A stretch of DNA of 64,000 nt from Microbacterium rhizosphaerae (lineage in GTDB: Bacteria; Actinomycetota; Actinomycetes; Actinomycetales; Microbacteriaceae): contig NZ_CP139368.1 in assembly GCF_034120055.1 (NCBI RefSeq), positions 3,224,001 to 3,288,000 of the forward strand, given 5' to 3'. A model generated the notes under the pieces. The model worked only from the letters and a program-made list of their open reading frames with translations. It was not told the origin of the DNA and did no database searches. Position 1 is the first letter of the stretch, and each line of letters starts with the position of its first letter. Positions 52,787 to 61,933 of this stretch are shown piece by piece. The translations under genes were made by a program, and so were the position numbers.

Positions 52787-53983
52787 CTACAGCTCGACGC
52801 CGACGAGCACCGGCTCGGGCTGCAGCAGCAGTCCGAACTCGGACTGCACGCGGCCGCGGATGTAGCGGGCGAGCTCGGCGAGCTCGCCCGCCGTCGCTCC
52901 CCCGCGGTTCGTCAGTGCGAGCGCATGCTTGGTCGACAGGCCGGCGCGCGAGCGCGGCAGCTTGAACCCCTTGCGGAACCCCGACTGCTCGATGAGCCAC
53001 GCCGAGCTGACCTTCACGTCGCGCTCGATCGTCGCCGTGGGCGGGATGTAGCCGTCGAACCTCTCGAGCGGGATGACGAGCATCCCCTCGCCCTCTCCAC
53101 GCGCCGCTGACGCGTCGCGCAGAGCCTCGGGGCGAGTGGGCCCGGGGTCGAGGTCGGGCGTCACAGGCCAGCGCGGGCACTCCGGGGGCAGCGTGCGCGC
53201 GAACTTCTCGCTCACGATCGCATTCTGGAAGAACGACCCCGCGCTGGAGGTGTCGGGATCGTCCGCGTCGAGCACCATGCCTTTGCTCGCACGGATCTCG
53301 AGGATCCGCTGCCGGATCCACGCGAGCGTGACCGCTTCCTGCGGCTCGAGTCGCAACGCCGTCCGCAGCTGCGTCCCCGCGACCGGACGGGCGACCTGTC
53401 CGACCTCGGGCAGCTCGAGCGTCACCGACAGGATCACACCCGAACGCCGGGCGACCGAGCCGTAGTGCGCCTTGAGCACCGACGTGCGGAATCCGAGCCC
53501 GAGCTCGGCGGCGGGCACGACCGACACGGCGCCGGTCCGCTCGTCGATCAGCTCGACCTCGACGAGGGTCTGCACGATCTCCTGGCCGTAGGCGCCGATG
53601 TTCTGCACGGGCGCGGCCCCGACGGTGCCGGGGATGCCCGACGTCCCCTCGATGCCGGCGAGGCCCTGCTCGACGGCGTACGCGACGAGGTGGTCCCAGT
53701 CGTGGCCCGCCTGCACCTTGAGCCGGGCGAAGCCGGGCCGGGAGGCCGGCATCCGTTCGATTCCCTCGGTGAGCACGCGCACGACGGTGCCCTCGAACGG
53801 GTCGTCGCCGACGAAGAGGTTCGAGCCCCCGCCCAGGACGAGCCAGTCGGCGTCCTCTGCCCAGACCTCCCGCATCGCGTCGACGAGCTCGTCGTACGTG
53901 TGGGCATCGATCATGCGCGCGGGGGTTCCGCCGGTGCGCAGCGTGGTCAGCTGCGACAGCGGGATGGGGTCGACCTCAGGCAT
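52787..53983 (-). CDS. murB: UDP-N-acetylenolpyruvoylglucosamine reductase
   Basis: A 398-residue MurB. The FAD domain shows LTTLRTGGTPARMIDAHTYDEL, WLVLGGGSNLFVGDD and GLAGIEGTSGIPGTVGAAPVQNIGAYGQE. The proton-donor Ser is in DTSSAGSFFQNAIVS, and the C-terminal segment has AWLIEQSGFRKGFK. It reduces UDP-GlcNAc-enolpyruvate to UDP-MurNAc for peptidoglycan. The ATG at 53983 overlaps the 3' end of the MaoC gene by 8 bp. A longer in-frame start at 54043 would lie inside that gene and is unlikely. Confidence 0.96.
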   Translation of the reverse strand: MPEVDPIPLSQLTTLRTGGTPARMIDAHTYDELVDAMREVWAEDADWLVLGGGSNLFVGDDPFEGTVVRVLTEGIERMPASRPGFARLKVQAGHDWDHLVAYAVEQGLAGIEGTSGIPGTVGAAPVQNIGAYGQEIVQTLVEVELIDERTGAVSVVPAAELGLGFRTSVLKAHYGSVARRSGVILSVTLELPEVGQVARPVAGTQLRTALRLEPQEAVTLAWIRQRILEIRASKGMVLDADDPDTSSAGSFFQNAIVSEKFARTLPPECPRWPVTPDLDPGPTRPEALRDASAARGEGEGMLVIPLERFDGYIPPTATIERDVKVSSAWLIEQSGFRKGFKLPRSRAGLSTKHALALTNRGGATAGELAELARYIRGRVQSEFGLLLQPEPVLVGVEL

Positions 53984-54395
53984 GCGCGACGGGTTGCAGC
54001 GCCACCCGCACCTGGGCCTTGCCGAGCACCGTCTGCTCGCCACTGCTCACGGTCAGGTCGATGCGCGCCTCGTCCTCCGACACCGCGCCGACCTTCGCGA
54101 CGACGTGGACATCGGCGCCGGCCTCCTGGTCGACGAGCACCGGACGGGTGAACCGCACGCCGTACTCGAGGACCCGTCCCGGGTCGCCGAGCCACGCGTC
54201 GAGAGTGGCCACGGCGAGACCCATCGTCAGCATGCCGTGGGCGAGCACACCGGGCAGGCCGACGCGCTCGGCGACGGCGTCGCTCCAGTGGATCGGATTG
54301 AAGTCGCCCGATGCCCCCGCGTAACGCACCAGGGAGTCGCGGGTCAGGTGGACGGTGCGCTCGGCGACGACGTCTCCGACGGTGAGCCCGGTCAT
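53976..54395 (-). CDS. MaoC-like dehydratase (HadB-type)
   Basis: A 139-residue hot-dog dehydratase. The hydratase motif is RYAGASGDFNPIHWSDAVAERVGLPGVLAHGMLTMGL, with the Asp...His pair (DFNPIH). It is the catalytic partner of the HadA-type subunit encoded upstream (4-bp overlap). The pair acts on 3-hydroxyacyl chains. The overlap hadA-hadB-murB indicates one transcript. Confidence 0.9.
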   Translation of the reverse strand: MTGLTVGDVVAERTVHLTRDSLVRYAGASGDFNPIHWSDAVAERVGLPGVLAHGMLTMGLAVATLDAWLGDPGRVLEYGVRFTRPVLVDQEAGADVHVVAKVGAVSEDEARIDLTVSSGEQTVLGKAQVRVALQPVAHA

Positions 54396-54838
54396 TCTGC
54401 GCCTCCGATCACGAGTACGGAGGTCGCGGTGACGACATGGGCGCCGTCGGCATCCGTGATCGCGGTCTCGCTGGTGACCATCGCGTTCGCTCCCAGCGCG
54501 CGCACCGACGCCACGGACAGGCGGGCGGTCAGCTCGTCGCCGGCGACGATGGGGCGGGTCCAGCGGAAGCGCTGCTCGCCGTGCACCGTGCGCTCGAGGA
54601 CGATGCCGCTGTCGGGCTCGGACATGAGCTGGCGCAGGGTGAGCTCCTGCACGACGATGGCGAAGGTCGGCGGGGCGACGAGGTCGGCGTAGCCGAGCGC
54701 CCGCGCGGCCTCGAGGTCGGTGTGCTCGGGGGCGTCCGCGAAGACGGCGCGCGCGAACTCGCGGACCTTCTCGCGCCCGACGAGGTACGGGGCGGTCGGC
54801 GCGAACTCGCGCCCGACCAGATCAGGATTCACTGCCAC
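54392..54838 (-). CDS. FAS1-type dehydratase, MaoC N-terminal-like (HadA-type)
   Basis: A 148-residue protein with MAVNPDLVGREFAPTAPYLVGREKVREFARAV at the N terminus, APPTFAIVVQELTLRQLM in the middle and EQRFRWTRPIVAGDELTARLSVASVRA, matching the non-catalytic UPF0336/HadA subunit. The GTG start at 54838 is 6 nt after a TAGGAT box (54845-54850), so the mRNA is probably leaderless. The downstream HadB-type gene overlaps by 4 bp. Confidence 0.9.
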   Translation of the reverse strand: MAVNPDLVGREFAPTAPYLVGREKVREFARAVFADAPEHTDLEAARALGYADLVAPPTFAIVVQELTLRQLMSEPDSGIVLERTVHGEQRFRWTRPIVAGDELTARLSVASVRALGANAMVTSETAITDADGAHVVTATSVLVIGGAE

Positions 54839-54847
54839 CCTGGAATC

Positions 54848-55669
54848 CTACCGAGCGGCCTCTCGCGCCTTCTTCTCGCGCAGCAGTCGCATGGCCATCT
54901 GGACCGCGATGAACACGAGGAAGAGCGCGAACAGGACGTTGGCGACGAACGGGTTCAGCAGCGACGCGATCCAGGCGCCCACGGCCGTTGTCGTGCAGGC
55001 GGCGACGCCGACGATCACGGCGGTCACGAGGTCGACGTTGTTCCGCCGCATGTTGCCGACGGTCCCCGAGATCGCCGTCGGGATCATCATGAGGAGCGAA
55101 GTGCCCTTGGCGACGAGGTCGCTCGTGCCGAAGCCGAGCATGAGCGCAGGCACGACGATGATGCCGCCACCGACGCCCAGGAGGCCCGACAGGATGCCGG
55201 TCACCACGCCGGTCGCGCCGAGGGCGAGGCCGATGCCCCATGTGATGTCCAGCTGCGCGTCGCGCGAGGGGATGACGACGAAGAGACTGATGACCACGAC
55301 GCCGAGGAAGGCGATGAACGCCCAGCGCAACACGACCACCGACATCCGGTGCAGGAGCCAGGTGCCGATCTGAGCGCCGATGACGGCGCCGACCGCGAGG
55401 ATGATTCCTGCGATCCAGGCGACCGACCCGTGGACGGCGTACGAGACGACACCCACCGCGGCGGTGGGCACGATGGCGGCGAGCGAGGTTCCGGAGGCCA
55501 GCCGCTGATCGAAGCCCAGGAGCAGGACCAGCATCGGCACGATGACCGTGCCGCCGCCGACGCCGAACAGGCCGGAGAGGAGTCCGGCCGCGAGTCCGAT
55601 CCCGATGCACGCGAACACGAACTTCGGCGTCCGCCTCACGACCGCGGCACCCGCATCCGTCTCGCCCAT
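54848..55669 (-). CDS. TauE/SafE-family sulfite/organosulfonate exporter
   Basis: A 273-residue membrane protein with about eight helices. Both TauE/SafE halves are visible: GLAAGLLSGLFGVGGGTVIVPMLVLLLGFDQRLASGTSLAAIVPTAAVG and, in the second half, GILSGLLGVGGGIIVVPALMLGFG followed by AKGTSLLMMIPTAISG. It moves anions such as sulfite or sulfoacetate. The ATG at 55669 has GAGGAA upstream; the frame is open further but without homology. It ends 9 bp before the HadA-type start, so a separate promoter (TAGGAT) drives hadA. Confidence 0.9.
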   Translation of the reverse strand: MGETDAGAAVVRRTPKFVFACIGIGLAAGLLSGLFGVGGGTVIVPMLVLLLGFDQRLASGTSLAAIVPTAAVGVVSYAVHGSVAWIAGIILAVGAVIGAQIGTWLLHRMSVVVLRWAFIAFLGVVVISLFVVIPSRDAQLDITWGIGLALGATGVVTGILSGLLGVGGGIIVVPALMLGFGTSDLVAKGTSLLMMIPTAISGTVGNMRRNNVDLVTAVIVGVAACTTTAVGAWIASLLNPFVANVLFALFLVFIAVQMAMRLLREKKAREAAR

Positions 55670-56046
55670 GCCGTTCCTCGCCTCCCAACGCACCGTCGTC
55701 GACGCGGGGCGCGTGAGAGATGCCTCTGTCAGCCTATGCGGACCGCTCCGCGGCAGAGGACCAGCCGGGGGCGGCATCCACTCCGAGCTGCAATTCCGAC
55801 ACCCGTTCCGAATGCCGCACAGCCGATCGAGGGCGCCATTCCACTCGACATCCGCGTCCTTCTCGATCGGCTCTCTCTTCGCCGCGGAAGTGCTTCGCGG
55901 GCGCTCGTATCGCGTGCGTCATGGCTCGGGATGGAGAAGCCCCCTTATCAGGCCTCGGTTCTTCTGGCACCATCCACGTCACGCTGATCGAAAAGGACAT
56001 CGGCTCCTTCTATGCTGTGGTGCACGACCACAACGAAAGGCTGGGA

Positions 56047-56439
56047 ATGAATTTCTGGAACAACTTCGGGAACCTCATCTGGTGGTTCCTGTGGGTCTTC
56101 GTCTTCGTCGCTTACCTGTTCGCGCTTTTCGCGATCATCGGCGACCTCTTCCGCGACCGCAAGCTCAGCGGCTGGTGGAAGGCCGTGTGGATCGTCTTCC
56201 TGATCTTCGTGCCGTTCCTGACGGCGCTGATCTACCTCATCGCACGCGGCAACGGCATGGCCGAGCGCGGCGCGAAGGAGGCTGCCGCTGTGCAGCGCGA
56301 CACGGATGCGTACATCCGCACGGTCGCCGGCACGAAGAGCCCGACCGACGAGATCGCACACGCGAGCGAACTGCTGAAGGCCGGCACGATCACGCAGGCC
56401 GAGTTCGACCAGATCAAGGCCAAGGCTCTCGCCTCCTGA
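56047..56439 (+). CDS. PLDc_N/SHOCT-domain small membrane protein
   Basis: A 130-residue protein. Residues 1-65 contain two transmembrane helices (WWFLWVFVFVAYLFALFAIIGDLF and VWIVFLIFVPFLTALIYLIA) joined by a short DRKLSGWWKA loop, the PLDc_N pattern. The C terminus is a SHOCT helix pair (DEIAHASELLKAGTITQAEF). Both domains are common in actinobacterial membrane proteins of unknown role. The ATG at 56047 is preceded by AAAGG. The open frame upstream (55720) has no homology; the 377-bp upstream gap shows only a TATGCT -10-like box at 56011-56016. Confidence 0.8.
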   Translation: MNFWNNFGNLIWWFLWVFVFVAYLFALFAIIGDLFRDRKLSGWWKAVWIVFLIFVPFLTALIYLIARGNGMAERGAKEAAAVQRDTDAYIRTVAGTKSPTDEIAHASELLKAGTITQAEFDQIKAKALAS

Positions 56440-56451
56440 TCCGCGTCTCGA

Positions 56452-56486
56452 CGAGCGCCCCGGGTTCCGCGAACCCGGGGCGCTCG
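56452..56486. terminator. Terminator hairpin after the SHOCT-domain gene
   Basis: A perfect 16-bp stem (56452-56467 with 56471-56486) with a 3-nt loop, followed by TGTTC, starts 12 nt after the stop codon. It is the strongest rho-independent-like structure in the window. Confidence 0.85.
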
Positions 56487-56535
56487 TGTTCGCGCCGATG
56501 GCGGGCGGTCCGCCGTTCAGCCGATTCTTGGCCGC

Positions 56536-57459
56536 ATGAGCGAGACTTCACGGGTGGATGCGCTGTTCAGCCCCTGGGCGCCGAGCCTCGTCGGCCTCGG
56601 CATCCCGGCTCTCGCCGCGATCGGGTACGCCGCCGGTGCGATGGTCGCGCGCGGGCGCGGCATCCACTGGCCCGCGTGGCGCATCGTGATCTGGATGGCG
56701 ACGTGCGTGCTCGCCGCATGGACCTTCGCCGGGCCCCCGCAGGCCCTCCGCGCCGTGAACCCGTGGATGGACGGCGTCTCGATCGGCATTTCGGCCGCCC
56801 TGCTGCCGCTCGGCGTGGCCCTCGGCGATCCGGTGAAGCTCATCGAGCTGTTGCGCGGCCGGCGGATCGGGTGGGCACGCGGGCGCATCGCGCGGTTCTT
56901 CATGTTCCCCGGCGTCGCGTCGCTGCTGAGCGCGGTCGTGCTCACCTACGCGATCACGTCCGAGTGGTATCAGGCCGCGCTCACCCAGTCGCTTTCGTGG
57001 GCACTGCTGCTGCTCACGGCCTTCGTCACCGGCCTGGCCGTGAACCTGCCGCTGCTGAGCGACGACCTGATGCCGGAGTGGGCCACGCCCGCCGTGAAGA
57101 CCCTCGTGGCCTTCGCCGACGGCCTGTTCGACGCGATCCCCGGCCTCGTCATGATGCTCCTCGTCAACAAGTACTCCGGCGGCGCGCTCCTGGCGATCGC
57201 GGAGGTCGTCGGCATCCCGATGATCGCCGCGACCGTCGTCATGTGGGTGCGCGCGGACGCCGAGGAGCAGAAGCAGATCGACGCGGAGCTGGATGCCCGG
57301 GAGGCGGCCGCGAGCCGTCCTGCGGGCCCCCCGGCGGACGCCGTCGGGGCGCCGACGCGCCCCGAGAGCCCGCGCCCGGACGGCGATCCGGCGGACGCCG
57401 AGGGCGAGGGGCTCTGGTGGCTCGACGACCCTCGCTTCGCCGATCGCTTCCGGAAGTGA
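56536..57459 (+). CDS. Multi-pass membrane protein, possibly cytochrome c oxidase assembly (CtaG-like)
   Basis: A 307-residue protein with about seven transmembrane helices between residues 15 and 240, then a hydrophilic Pro/Asp-rich tail ending GLWWLDDPRFADRFRK. The arrangement of helices and the segment GIPMIAATVVMWVRADAEEQKQIDAELDAREA resemble caa3-type CtaG proteins, which help insert copper into cytochrome c oxidase. The N-terminal half is divergent and no copper-binding motif is obvious. The ATG lies 7 nt after GATTCT, consistent with a leaderless transcript. Unrelated membrane families are possible. Confidence 0.55.
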   Translation: MSETSRVDALFSPWAPSLVGLGIPALAAIGYAAGAMVARGRGIHWPAWRIVIWMATCVLAAWTFAGPPQALRAVNPWMDGVSIGISAALLPLGVALGDPVKLIELLRGRRIGWARGRIARFFMFPGVASLLSAVVLTYAITSEWYQAALTQSLSWALLLLTAFVTGLAVNLPLLSDDLMPEWATPAVKTLVAFADGLFDAIPGLVMMLLVNKYSGGALLAIAEVVGIPMIAATVVMWVRADAEEQKQIDAELDAREAAASRPAGPPADAVGAPTRPESPRPDGDPADAEGEGLWWLDDPRFADRFRK

Positions 57460-57471
57460 CCCGCCTCAGGG

Positions 57472-59157
57472 TCAGTCGAACAGGATCGTGTCGCGCCACT
57501 CGACGGCCGTGATGCGGCCGTCGTGGATCTCGATCTCCCGTTCGCGCAGCTCGACCCGGCGGATCTTGCCCGAGATCGTCTTCGGCAGCTCGAAGAACTC
57601 CACCCGCCGCACGCGCTGGAACGGCGCGAGGTGGTCGCGCGCGTACTGCAGGATCGCTCGGGCGGTCTCCTCGCTCGGCTCGTGTCCCAGCGCGAGCGCG
57701 ATGTACGCCTTGGGCACGGCCAGCCGTGTCGGATCCGGCGCGGGCACCACGGCGGCCTCGGCGACGGCCGGGTGCTCGATGAGCACGCTCTCGAGCTCGA
57801 ACGGGCTGATCTTGTAGTCGGACGCCTTGAACACGTCGTCGGCGCGGCCGACGTAGGTGAGGTTGCCGTCCTCCTCGCGACGCGCGATGTCGCCCGTGTG
57901 ATACCGCCCGCCCGCCATGGCGTGGGCATTCCGCTCGGGGTCGCCGACATAGCCGGTCATGATGTTGACGGGATGCTGCGAAAGGTCGATGCAGATCTCG
58001 CCCTCATCCGCGACCTCGCCGGTGACCGGGTCGACGAGCACGACGGGGCAGCCGGGGAGCGGGCGGCCCATCGAGCCCTCGCGCACCGGTGCCCCGGGCG
58101 GATTGGCGATGACGGCGGTCATCTCGGTCTGCCCGTAGCCGTCGCGGATCGTCATGCCCCAGTGCGCCTGCACCTGGCTGATGACCTCGGGATTGAGCGG
58201 CTCGCCGGCCGAGACGACCTCGCGCAGCGCGCCCGGGCCCGCCGAGAGGTCGGCCTGGATCAGCATGCGCCAGACCGTCGGCGGCGCGCAGAACGTGGTC
58301 ACCCGGTTCTCGCGCAGCCGGCCCAGGAGCGCAGCCGCGTCGAACCGCGCGTAGTTGTAGACGAAGATCGTCGCCTCGGCGATCCACGGCGCGAAGAAGC
58401 AGCTCCAGGCGTGCTTCGCCCACCCCGGCGAGCTGATCGCGAGGTGCACGTCGCCCGGCTGCAGCCCGATCCAGTACATGGTCGACAAGTGGCCGACGGG
58501 GTACGAGACCTGCGTGTGCTCGACGAGCTTCGGCGATGTCGTCGTGCCGGACGTGAAGTAGAGCAGCAGGCGGTCGTCCGGCCGGGTCCCCGGATGGGAT
58601 GCCGGGGGCACCTGTGCCGCGAACGCGTTGTCGTAGTCGGCCCAGTGGTCGGGCCCGTCACCGACGCGGATGCGCGTGTAGGTGCCCGGCACGTCATCGA
58701 ACTTCGCGGTGTCGGCTCCGGTCGCGATGACGTGCTGCACCTCGCCGCGCTCCACGCGGTCGACGAGGTCCCGCGTGCCGACGGCGGTCGTCGTCGGCAG
58801 GACGACGGCGCCGAGCTTGAAGATGCCGAGCATCGCCTCCCACAGCTCGACCTGGTTGCCGAGCATGAGCATGACGGAGTGCCCCTTGGCGACCCCGTGC
58901 TGGGCGAGCCAGGCCGCAACCTGGTCGGAGCGGCGCGCCATCTCGTCGAACGAGCGCTCGATGCGACTGCCGTCCTCCTCGACGATCACGAGCGCCGGAG
59001 CGTCATTGCCCCGCGCGATGGCGTCGAACCAGTCGACGGCCCAGTTGAACGTGTCGCCGACTTCCGGCCACGCGAAGCCGACGACCGCATCATGGCGGTC
59101 CTCGCGCAGCTCGATCAGACGGTCCCGGGCGGCGCGGTACGCCTCGATGTCAGCCAT
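57472..59157 (-). CDS. Medium-chain acyl-CoA synthetase-like AMP-binding enzyme
   Basis: A 561-residue ANL-family ligase. Core motifs: YFTSGTTTSPK (P-loop), GYGQTEMT (A5), YHTGDIAR (A7), GRADDVFKASDYKISPFELE (A8) and the catalytic lysine segment ISGKIRRVELR near the C terminus. The closest type is ACSM/benzoate- or acyl-CoA synthetase. The frame is open to 59193, but ATG 59157 gives the family start. It converges with the CtaG-like gene and is followed upstream on the same strand by the Dyp peroxidase (4-bp gap). The substrate is unknown. Confidence 0.9.
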   Translation of the reverse strand: MADIEAYRAARDRLIELREDRHDAVVGFAWPEVGDTFNWAVDWFDAIARGNDAPALVIVEEDGSRIERSFDEMARRSDQVAAWLAQHGVAKGHSVMLMLGNQVELWEAMLGIFKLGAVVLPTTTAVGTRDLVDRVERGEVQHVIATGADTAKFDDVPGTYTRIRVGDGPDHWADYDNAFAAQVPPASHPGTRPDDRLLLYFTSGTTTSPKLVEHTQVSYPVGHLSTMYWIGLQPGDVHLAISSPGWAKHAWSCFFAPWIAEATIFVYNYARFDAAALLGRLRENRVTTFCAPPTVWRMLIQADLSAGPGALREVVSAGEPLNPEVISQVQAHWGMTIRDGYGQTEMTAVIANPPGAPVREGSMGRPLPGCPVVLVDPVTGEVADEGEICIDLSQHPVNIMTGYVGDPERNAHAMAGGRYHTGDIARREEDGNLTYVGRADDVFKASDYKISPFELESVLIEHPAVAEAAVVPAPDPTRLAVPKAYIALALGHEPSEETARAILQYARDHLAPFQRVRRVEFFELPKTISGKIRRVELREREIEIHDGRITAVEWRDTILFD

Positions 59158-59161
59158 GCGA

Positions 59162-60148
59162 TCAGTCTCCCAAAGAGGCCAGCGTCTCGGCACTGGGCGC
59201 GAAGAAGACGTTGCCGGTCTTCGGTGTCGACACGTCGAGGAGGCGATCGTGCAGGCCCGGGGGGTCGCCGATGAACATGCGCTGCAGCATCCGCTCGATC
59301 ACCCAGAGGCGCCGGGTGTAGCCGAGGAAGTACGTCCCGAACTCCCCCGCCGCCGCGCTCCCGAAGGGCATGTTGTCGCGCAGGATGCCGTGCTCGCCCT
59401 GCTCGTCCTGGATGGTGTTGAGGGTCTTGTGCGACTTCTGCCCGCTCTCGGCGTCGGCGAGCTCGACGTTGTCCACCTTGGTCCTGCCCATCACCGCCTG
59501 CTGCTGCTCGGTCGTGAGCGCCTGCCAGGCAGTCATGTCGTGCACGTACTTCTGCGCGACGACGTACGAGCCACCGGCGTGGAGAGGATCCTCGTCGCCG
59601 ACCATCGTCGCCGCCGGCAGTGCCCGTCCGACGGGGTTCGCGGTGCCGTCGACGAAGCCGAGGAGGTCTCGCGCGTCGAAGTAGCGGAAGCCGATCGTCT
59701 CGTCGACGACCTCCACGGCCTCGCCGAGTCCGGCGAGCAGCAGCCTCTCGAACTCGAAGCAGAGGTCGGCGCTGTCCGCGCGGACGTGGAAGAGCAGATC
59801 GCCCGCGGTGGCGGGAGCCGTGTGCACTGCGCCGACGACGGGCTGGAACTCGTGCAGCTCGGCGGGCCGGGGCAGACCGGTGACGGCATCCCAGACGCGC
59901 ACGCCGATGGATGCGACGCACACCAGAGACGCCCGCATGTCGCGGAAGTTCACGGTCTTGACGAGATCGTCGATGCCGCCGAGCACGTCGCGCACGATGG
60001 CGATCGAACCATCGGCGTCGCTGATCGTGAGGACGAGGAACACGGCTGCGCGGGTCAGCGGCGTGTCGACGGCCTGTGGCGAGTCGCCGGGCGACTCGGC
60101 GGGGACGGAGGATTCCGGAAGGTCGCGCGGGGAGGCCTCGAGAGTCAT
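59162..60148 (-). CDS. Dyp-type peroxidase
   Basis: A 328-residue heme peroxidase of the dye-decolourising family, subtype resembling YfeX. The signature is FRYFDARDLLGFVDGTANPVG with the catalytic Asp (GxxDG). Further segments are GGSYVVAQKYVHDMTAWQAL and FGTYFLGYTRRLWVIERMLQRMFIGD. No twin-arginine signal is visible, so it is probably cytoplasmic. The ATG at 60148 yields the family N terminus; the frame is open further upstream without homology. It ends 4 bp before the acyl-CoA synthetase start, hinting at co-transcription. Confidence 0.93.
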   Translation of the reverse strand: MTLEASPRDLPESSVPAESPGDSPQAVDTPLTRAAVFLVLTISDADGSIAIVRDVLGGIDDLVKTVNFRDMRASLVCVASIGVRVWDAVTGLPRPAELHEFQPVVGAVHTAPATAGDLLFHVRADSADLCFEFERLLLAGLGEAVEVVDETIGFRYFDARDLLGFVDGTANPVGRALPAATMVGDEDPLHAGGSYVVAQKYVHDMTAWQALTTEQQQAVMGRTKVDNVELADAESGQKSHKTLNTIQDEQGEHGILRDNMPFGSAAAGEFGTYFLGYTRRLWVIERMLQRMFIGDPPGLHDRLLDVSTPKTGNVFFAPSAETLASLGD

Positions 60149-60238
60149 GCGGTCATCGTGGCACGCCACTCCACCCCCGCGAAAGTCACGGCTCACGGTC
60201 AGGTGGCGCTGTCCGGGGCAGGGCGTAGCGTGGCGATC

Positions 60239-60649
60239 ATGAGCGCATTCGTGGTCTCCCGTCTGGTCCGCGCCGACCCGCACACCGCGTTCGACGCGTG
60301 GACGAAGGTCGAGCAGCTGCAGCAGTGGTGGTGGCCGCAGTGGCCCGACACGACCTTCGAGCTGGACGTCCAGGAGGGCGGCGCCTACACGATCCGCTCT
60401 GCGCAGGGCGATGCCGCCGTCAGCGGCGGCTACAGCGAGGTGCGGCCGGGACACGTCCTGACATTCGGCTGGCAGTGGCAGGCGGACATGTCGGATGCCG
60501 ACACCGTCACGGTGCTCTTCACACCCGACGCGCAGGGGCTCACCGAGGTGACCGTCGTGCACGTCTCGCCCGGCCGGCCCGTCGACCCGGACAACCAGCA
60601 GGGCTGGAACGACGTCCTCCAGCGCCTGCCGGATTCGTCGCCCGCCTGA
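60239..60649 (+). CDS. SRPBCC (AHSA1-type) ligand-binding protein
   Basis: A 136-residue START-like protein of the AHSA1/SRPBCC family: VSRLVRADPHTAFDAWTKVEQLQQWWWPQW, ELDVQEGGAYTIRSAQGDAAVSGGYSEVRPGHVLTFGWQW, and a TEVTVVHV strand before the C-terminal helix (GWNDVLQRL). It binds a hydrophobic ligand in a helix-grip cavity; the ligand is unknown. The ATG at 60239 is 7 nt after a TAGCGT box (60226-60231), so the mRNA is probably leaderless. It converges with the sigma-factor gene. Confidence 0.87.
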   Translation: MSAFVVSRLVRADPHTAFDAWTKVEQLQQWWWPQWPDTTFELDVQEGGAYTIRSAQGDAAVSGGYSEVRPGHVLTFGWQWQADMSDADTVTVLFTPDAQGLTEVTVVHVSPGRPVDPDNQQGWNDVLQRLPDSSPA

Positions 60650-60655
60650 GCCGGA

Positions 60656-61933
60656 TCAGTCCTCGGCGCGCGCGAGCATGAGCGACCGCTCGGCCGCGTT
60701 CGCCGTGAGCTCCGCGGCGCGCAGGAACTCGTCGCGCGCCTCGGCCCGACGACCGAGCCGCGCGAGAAGGTCGCCGCGGACGGCGTGCAGCAGGTGGTAC
60801 TCGTCGAGGGACCCGGCATCCACCACCGCGTCGACGAGGTCGAGACCCGCCGCAGGTCCGTGCACCTCGGCCACCGCGACCGCCCTGTTCAGCTCGACGA
60901 TCGGCGACGGGAACCGCGCGGCGAGGATGGCGTAGAGTCCGGCGATCCGCCGCCAGTCGGTGTCGTCGGCGGTCGCCGCCATCGCATGCACCGCGGCGAT
61001 CGCGGCCTGCAGCGCGTAGCGGCCCGGTGCACGGCCGCGCTCGTGCGCGAGGGCGTGCGCCCGCCCCAGGGCGGCGTAGCCGCGCCGGATGAGCAGCCGG
61101 TCCCAGCGCGTGCGGTCCTGGTCGCGCAGCAGGACGAGCCGGCCGGTCGCGTCATGCCGCGAGCGCAGGCGCGAGGCCTGCAGCTCGAGGAGCGCGGCGA
61201 GTCCGAAGACCTCCGGCTCCGCCGGCATGAGTCCGCAGAGGATCCGCACGAGGCGGAGAGCCTCGGCGCACAGCTCCGCCCGCATCCAGTCGTCGCCCGC
61301 CGTCGCCGCATAGCCCTCGTTGAAGACGAGGTAGACGACCTCGAGCACGGCATCCAGCCGCTCGGCGAGCTCCGCACCGGAGGGCACCTCGTAGGGCACG
61401 CCCGCATCCCTGATCGTGCGCTTGGCCCGCGAGATGCGCCGGACGATCGTGGGCGTCGCCGTGACGTACGCCCGCGCGATCTCCTCGGTCGTGAGGCCGC
61501 CGACGAGGCGCAGCGTCAGCGCCACCTGCGACGCGCGCGGCAGCACGGGATGGCACGTGGTGAACAGCATCCGGAGCAGATCGTCCGAGATCTCGCCCTC
61601 GACGATGGATGCGGGGTCCCCCGGCGCCGAATCCAGGTCTGCGCGGAGCTCGCCCTCCAGGAGCGGCAGCTTGCGTGCGAGAGTCGCATCCCGCCGGATG
61701 CGATCCACCGCCCGCCGCTTGGCCGTCACCATGAGCCACGCCCCCGTGTTGGCGGGCACGCCGTCGCGCGGCCACTGCTCGAGCGCGGCGAGGTGTGCGT
61801 CCTGCGCGATGTCCTCGGCGGTCGTGATGTCGCCGACCAGGCGCGTGAGCACCGCGACGAGCTGCGGCCATTCGATCCGCCACGCCGCATCGACCGCACG
61901 GGACACCGTGCGGTCGATGCGCGCGTCGGTCAC
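60656..61933 (-). CDS. RNA polymerase sigma factor, ECF-like with C-terminal TPR/DUF6596 region
   Basis: A 425-residue sigma factor of the large ECF type. Region 2 is VAVLTRLVGDITTAEDIAQDAHLAALEQWP with the following AWLMVTAKRRAVDRIRRD; region 4 is LTLRLVGGLTTEEIARAYVTATPTIVRRISRAKRTIRDAG. The C-terminal 220 residues (DUF6596, helical) are typical of the YCII-linked SigI/SigJ-like group. The GTG start at 61933 overlaps the TGA of the YciI gene as GTGA, so translation is coupled. The YciI gene probably senses or modulates the cue. The regulon is unknown. Confidence 0.92.
   Translation of the reverse strand: MTDARIDRTVSRAVDAAWRIEWPQLVAVLTRLVGDITTAEDIAQDAHLAALEQWPRDGVPANTGAWLMVTAKRRAVDRIRRDATLARKLPLLEGELRADLDSAPGDPASIVEGEISDDLLRMLFTTCHPVLPRASQVALTLRLVGGLTTEEIARAYVTATPTIVRRISRAKRTIRDAGVPYEVPSGAELAERLDAVLEVVYLVFNEGYAATAGDDWMRAELCAEALRLVRILCGLMPAEPEVFGLAALLELQASRLRSRHDATGRLVLLRDQDRTRWDRLLIRRGYAALGRAHALAHERGRAPGRYALQAAIAAVHAMAATADDTDWRRIAGLYAILAARFPSPIVELNRAVAVAEVHGPAAGLDLVDAVVDAGSLDEYHLLHAVRGDLLARLGRRAEARDEFLRAAELTANAAERSLMLARAED

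Noticed and set aside
55670..56046. A gene in the 377-bp region between the TauE/SafE and SHOCT genes
   Set aside because: Open frames exist but show no ribosome site, no homology and unbiased codon use; only a weak TATGCT box near 56011 is supported.
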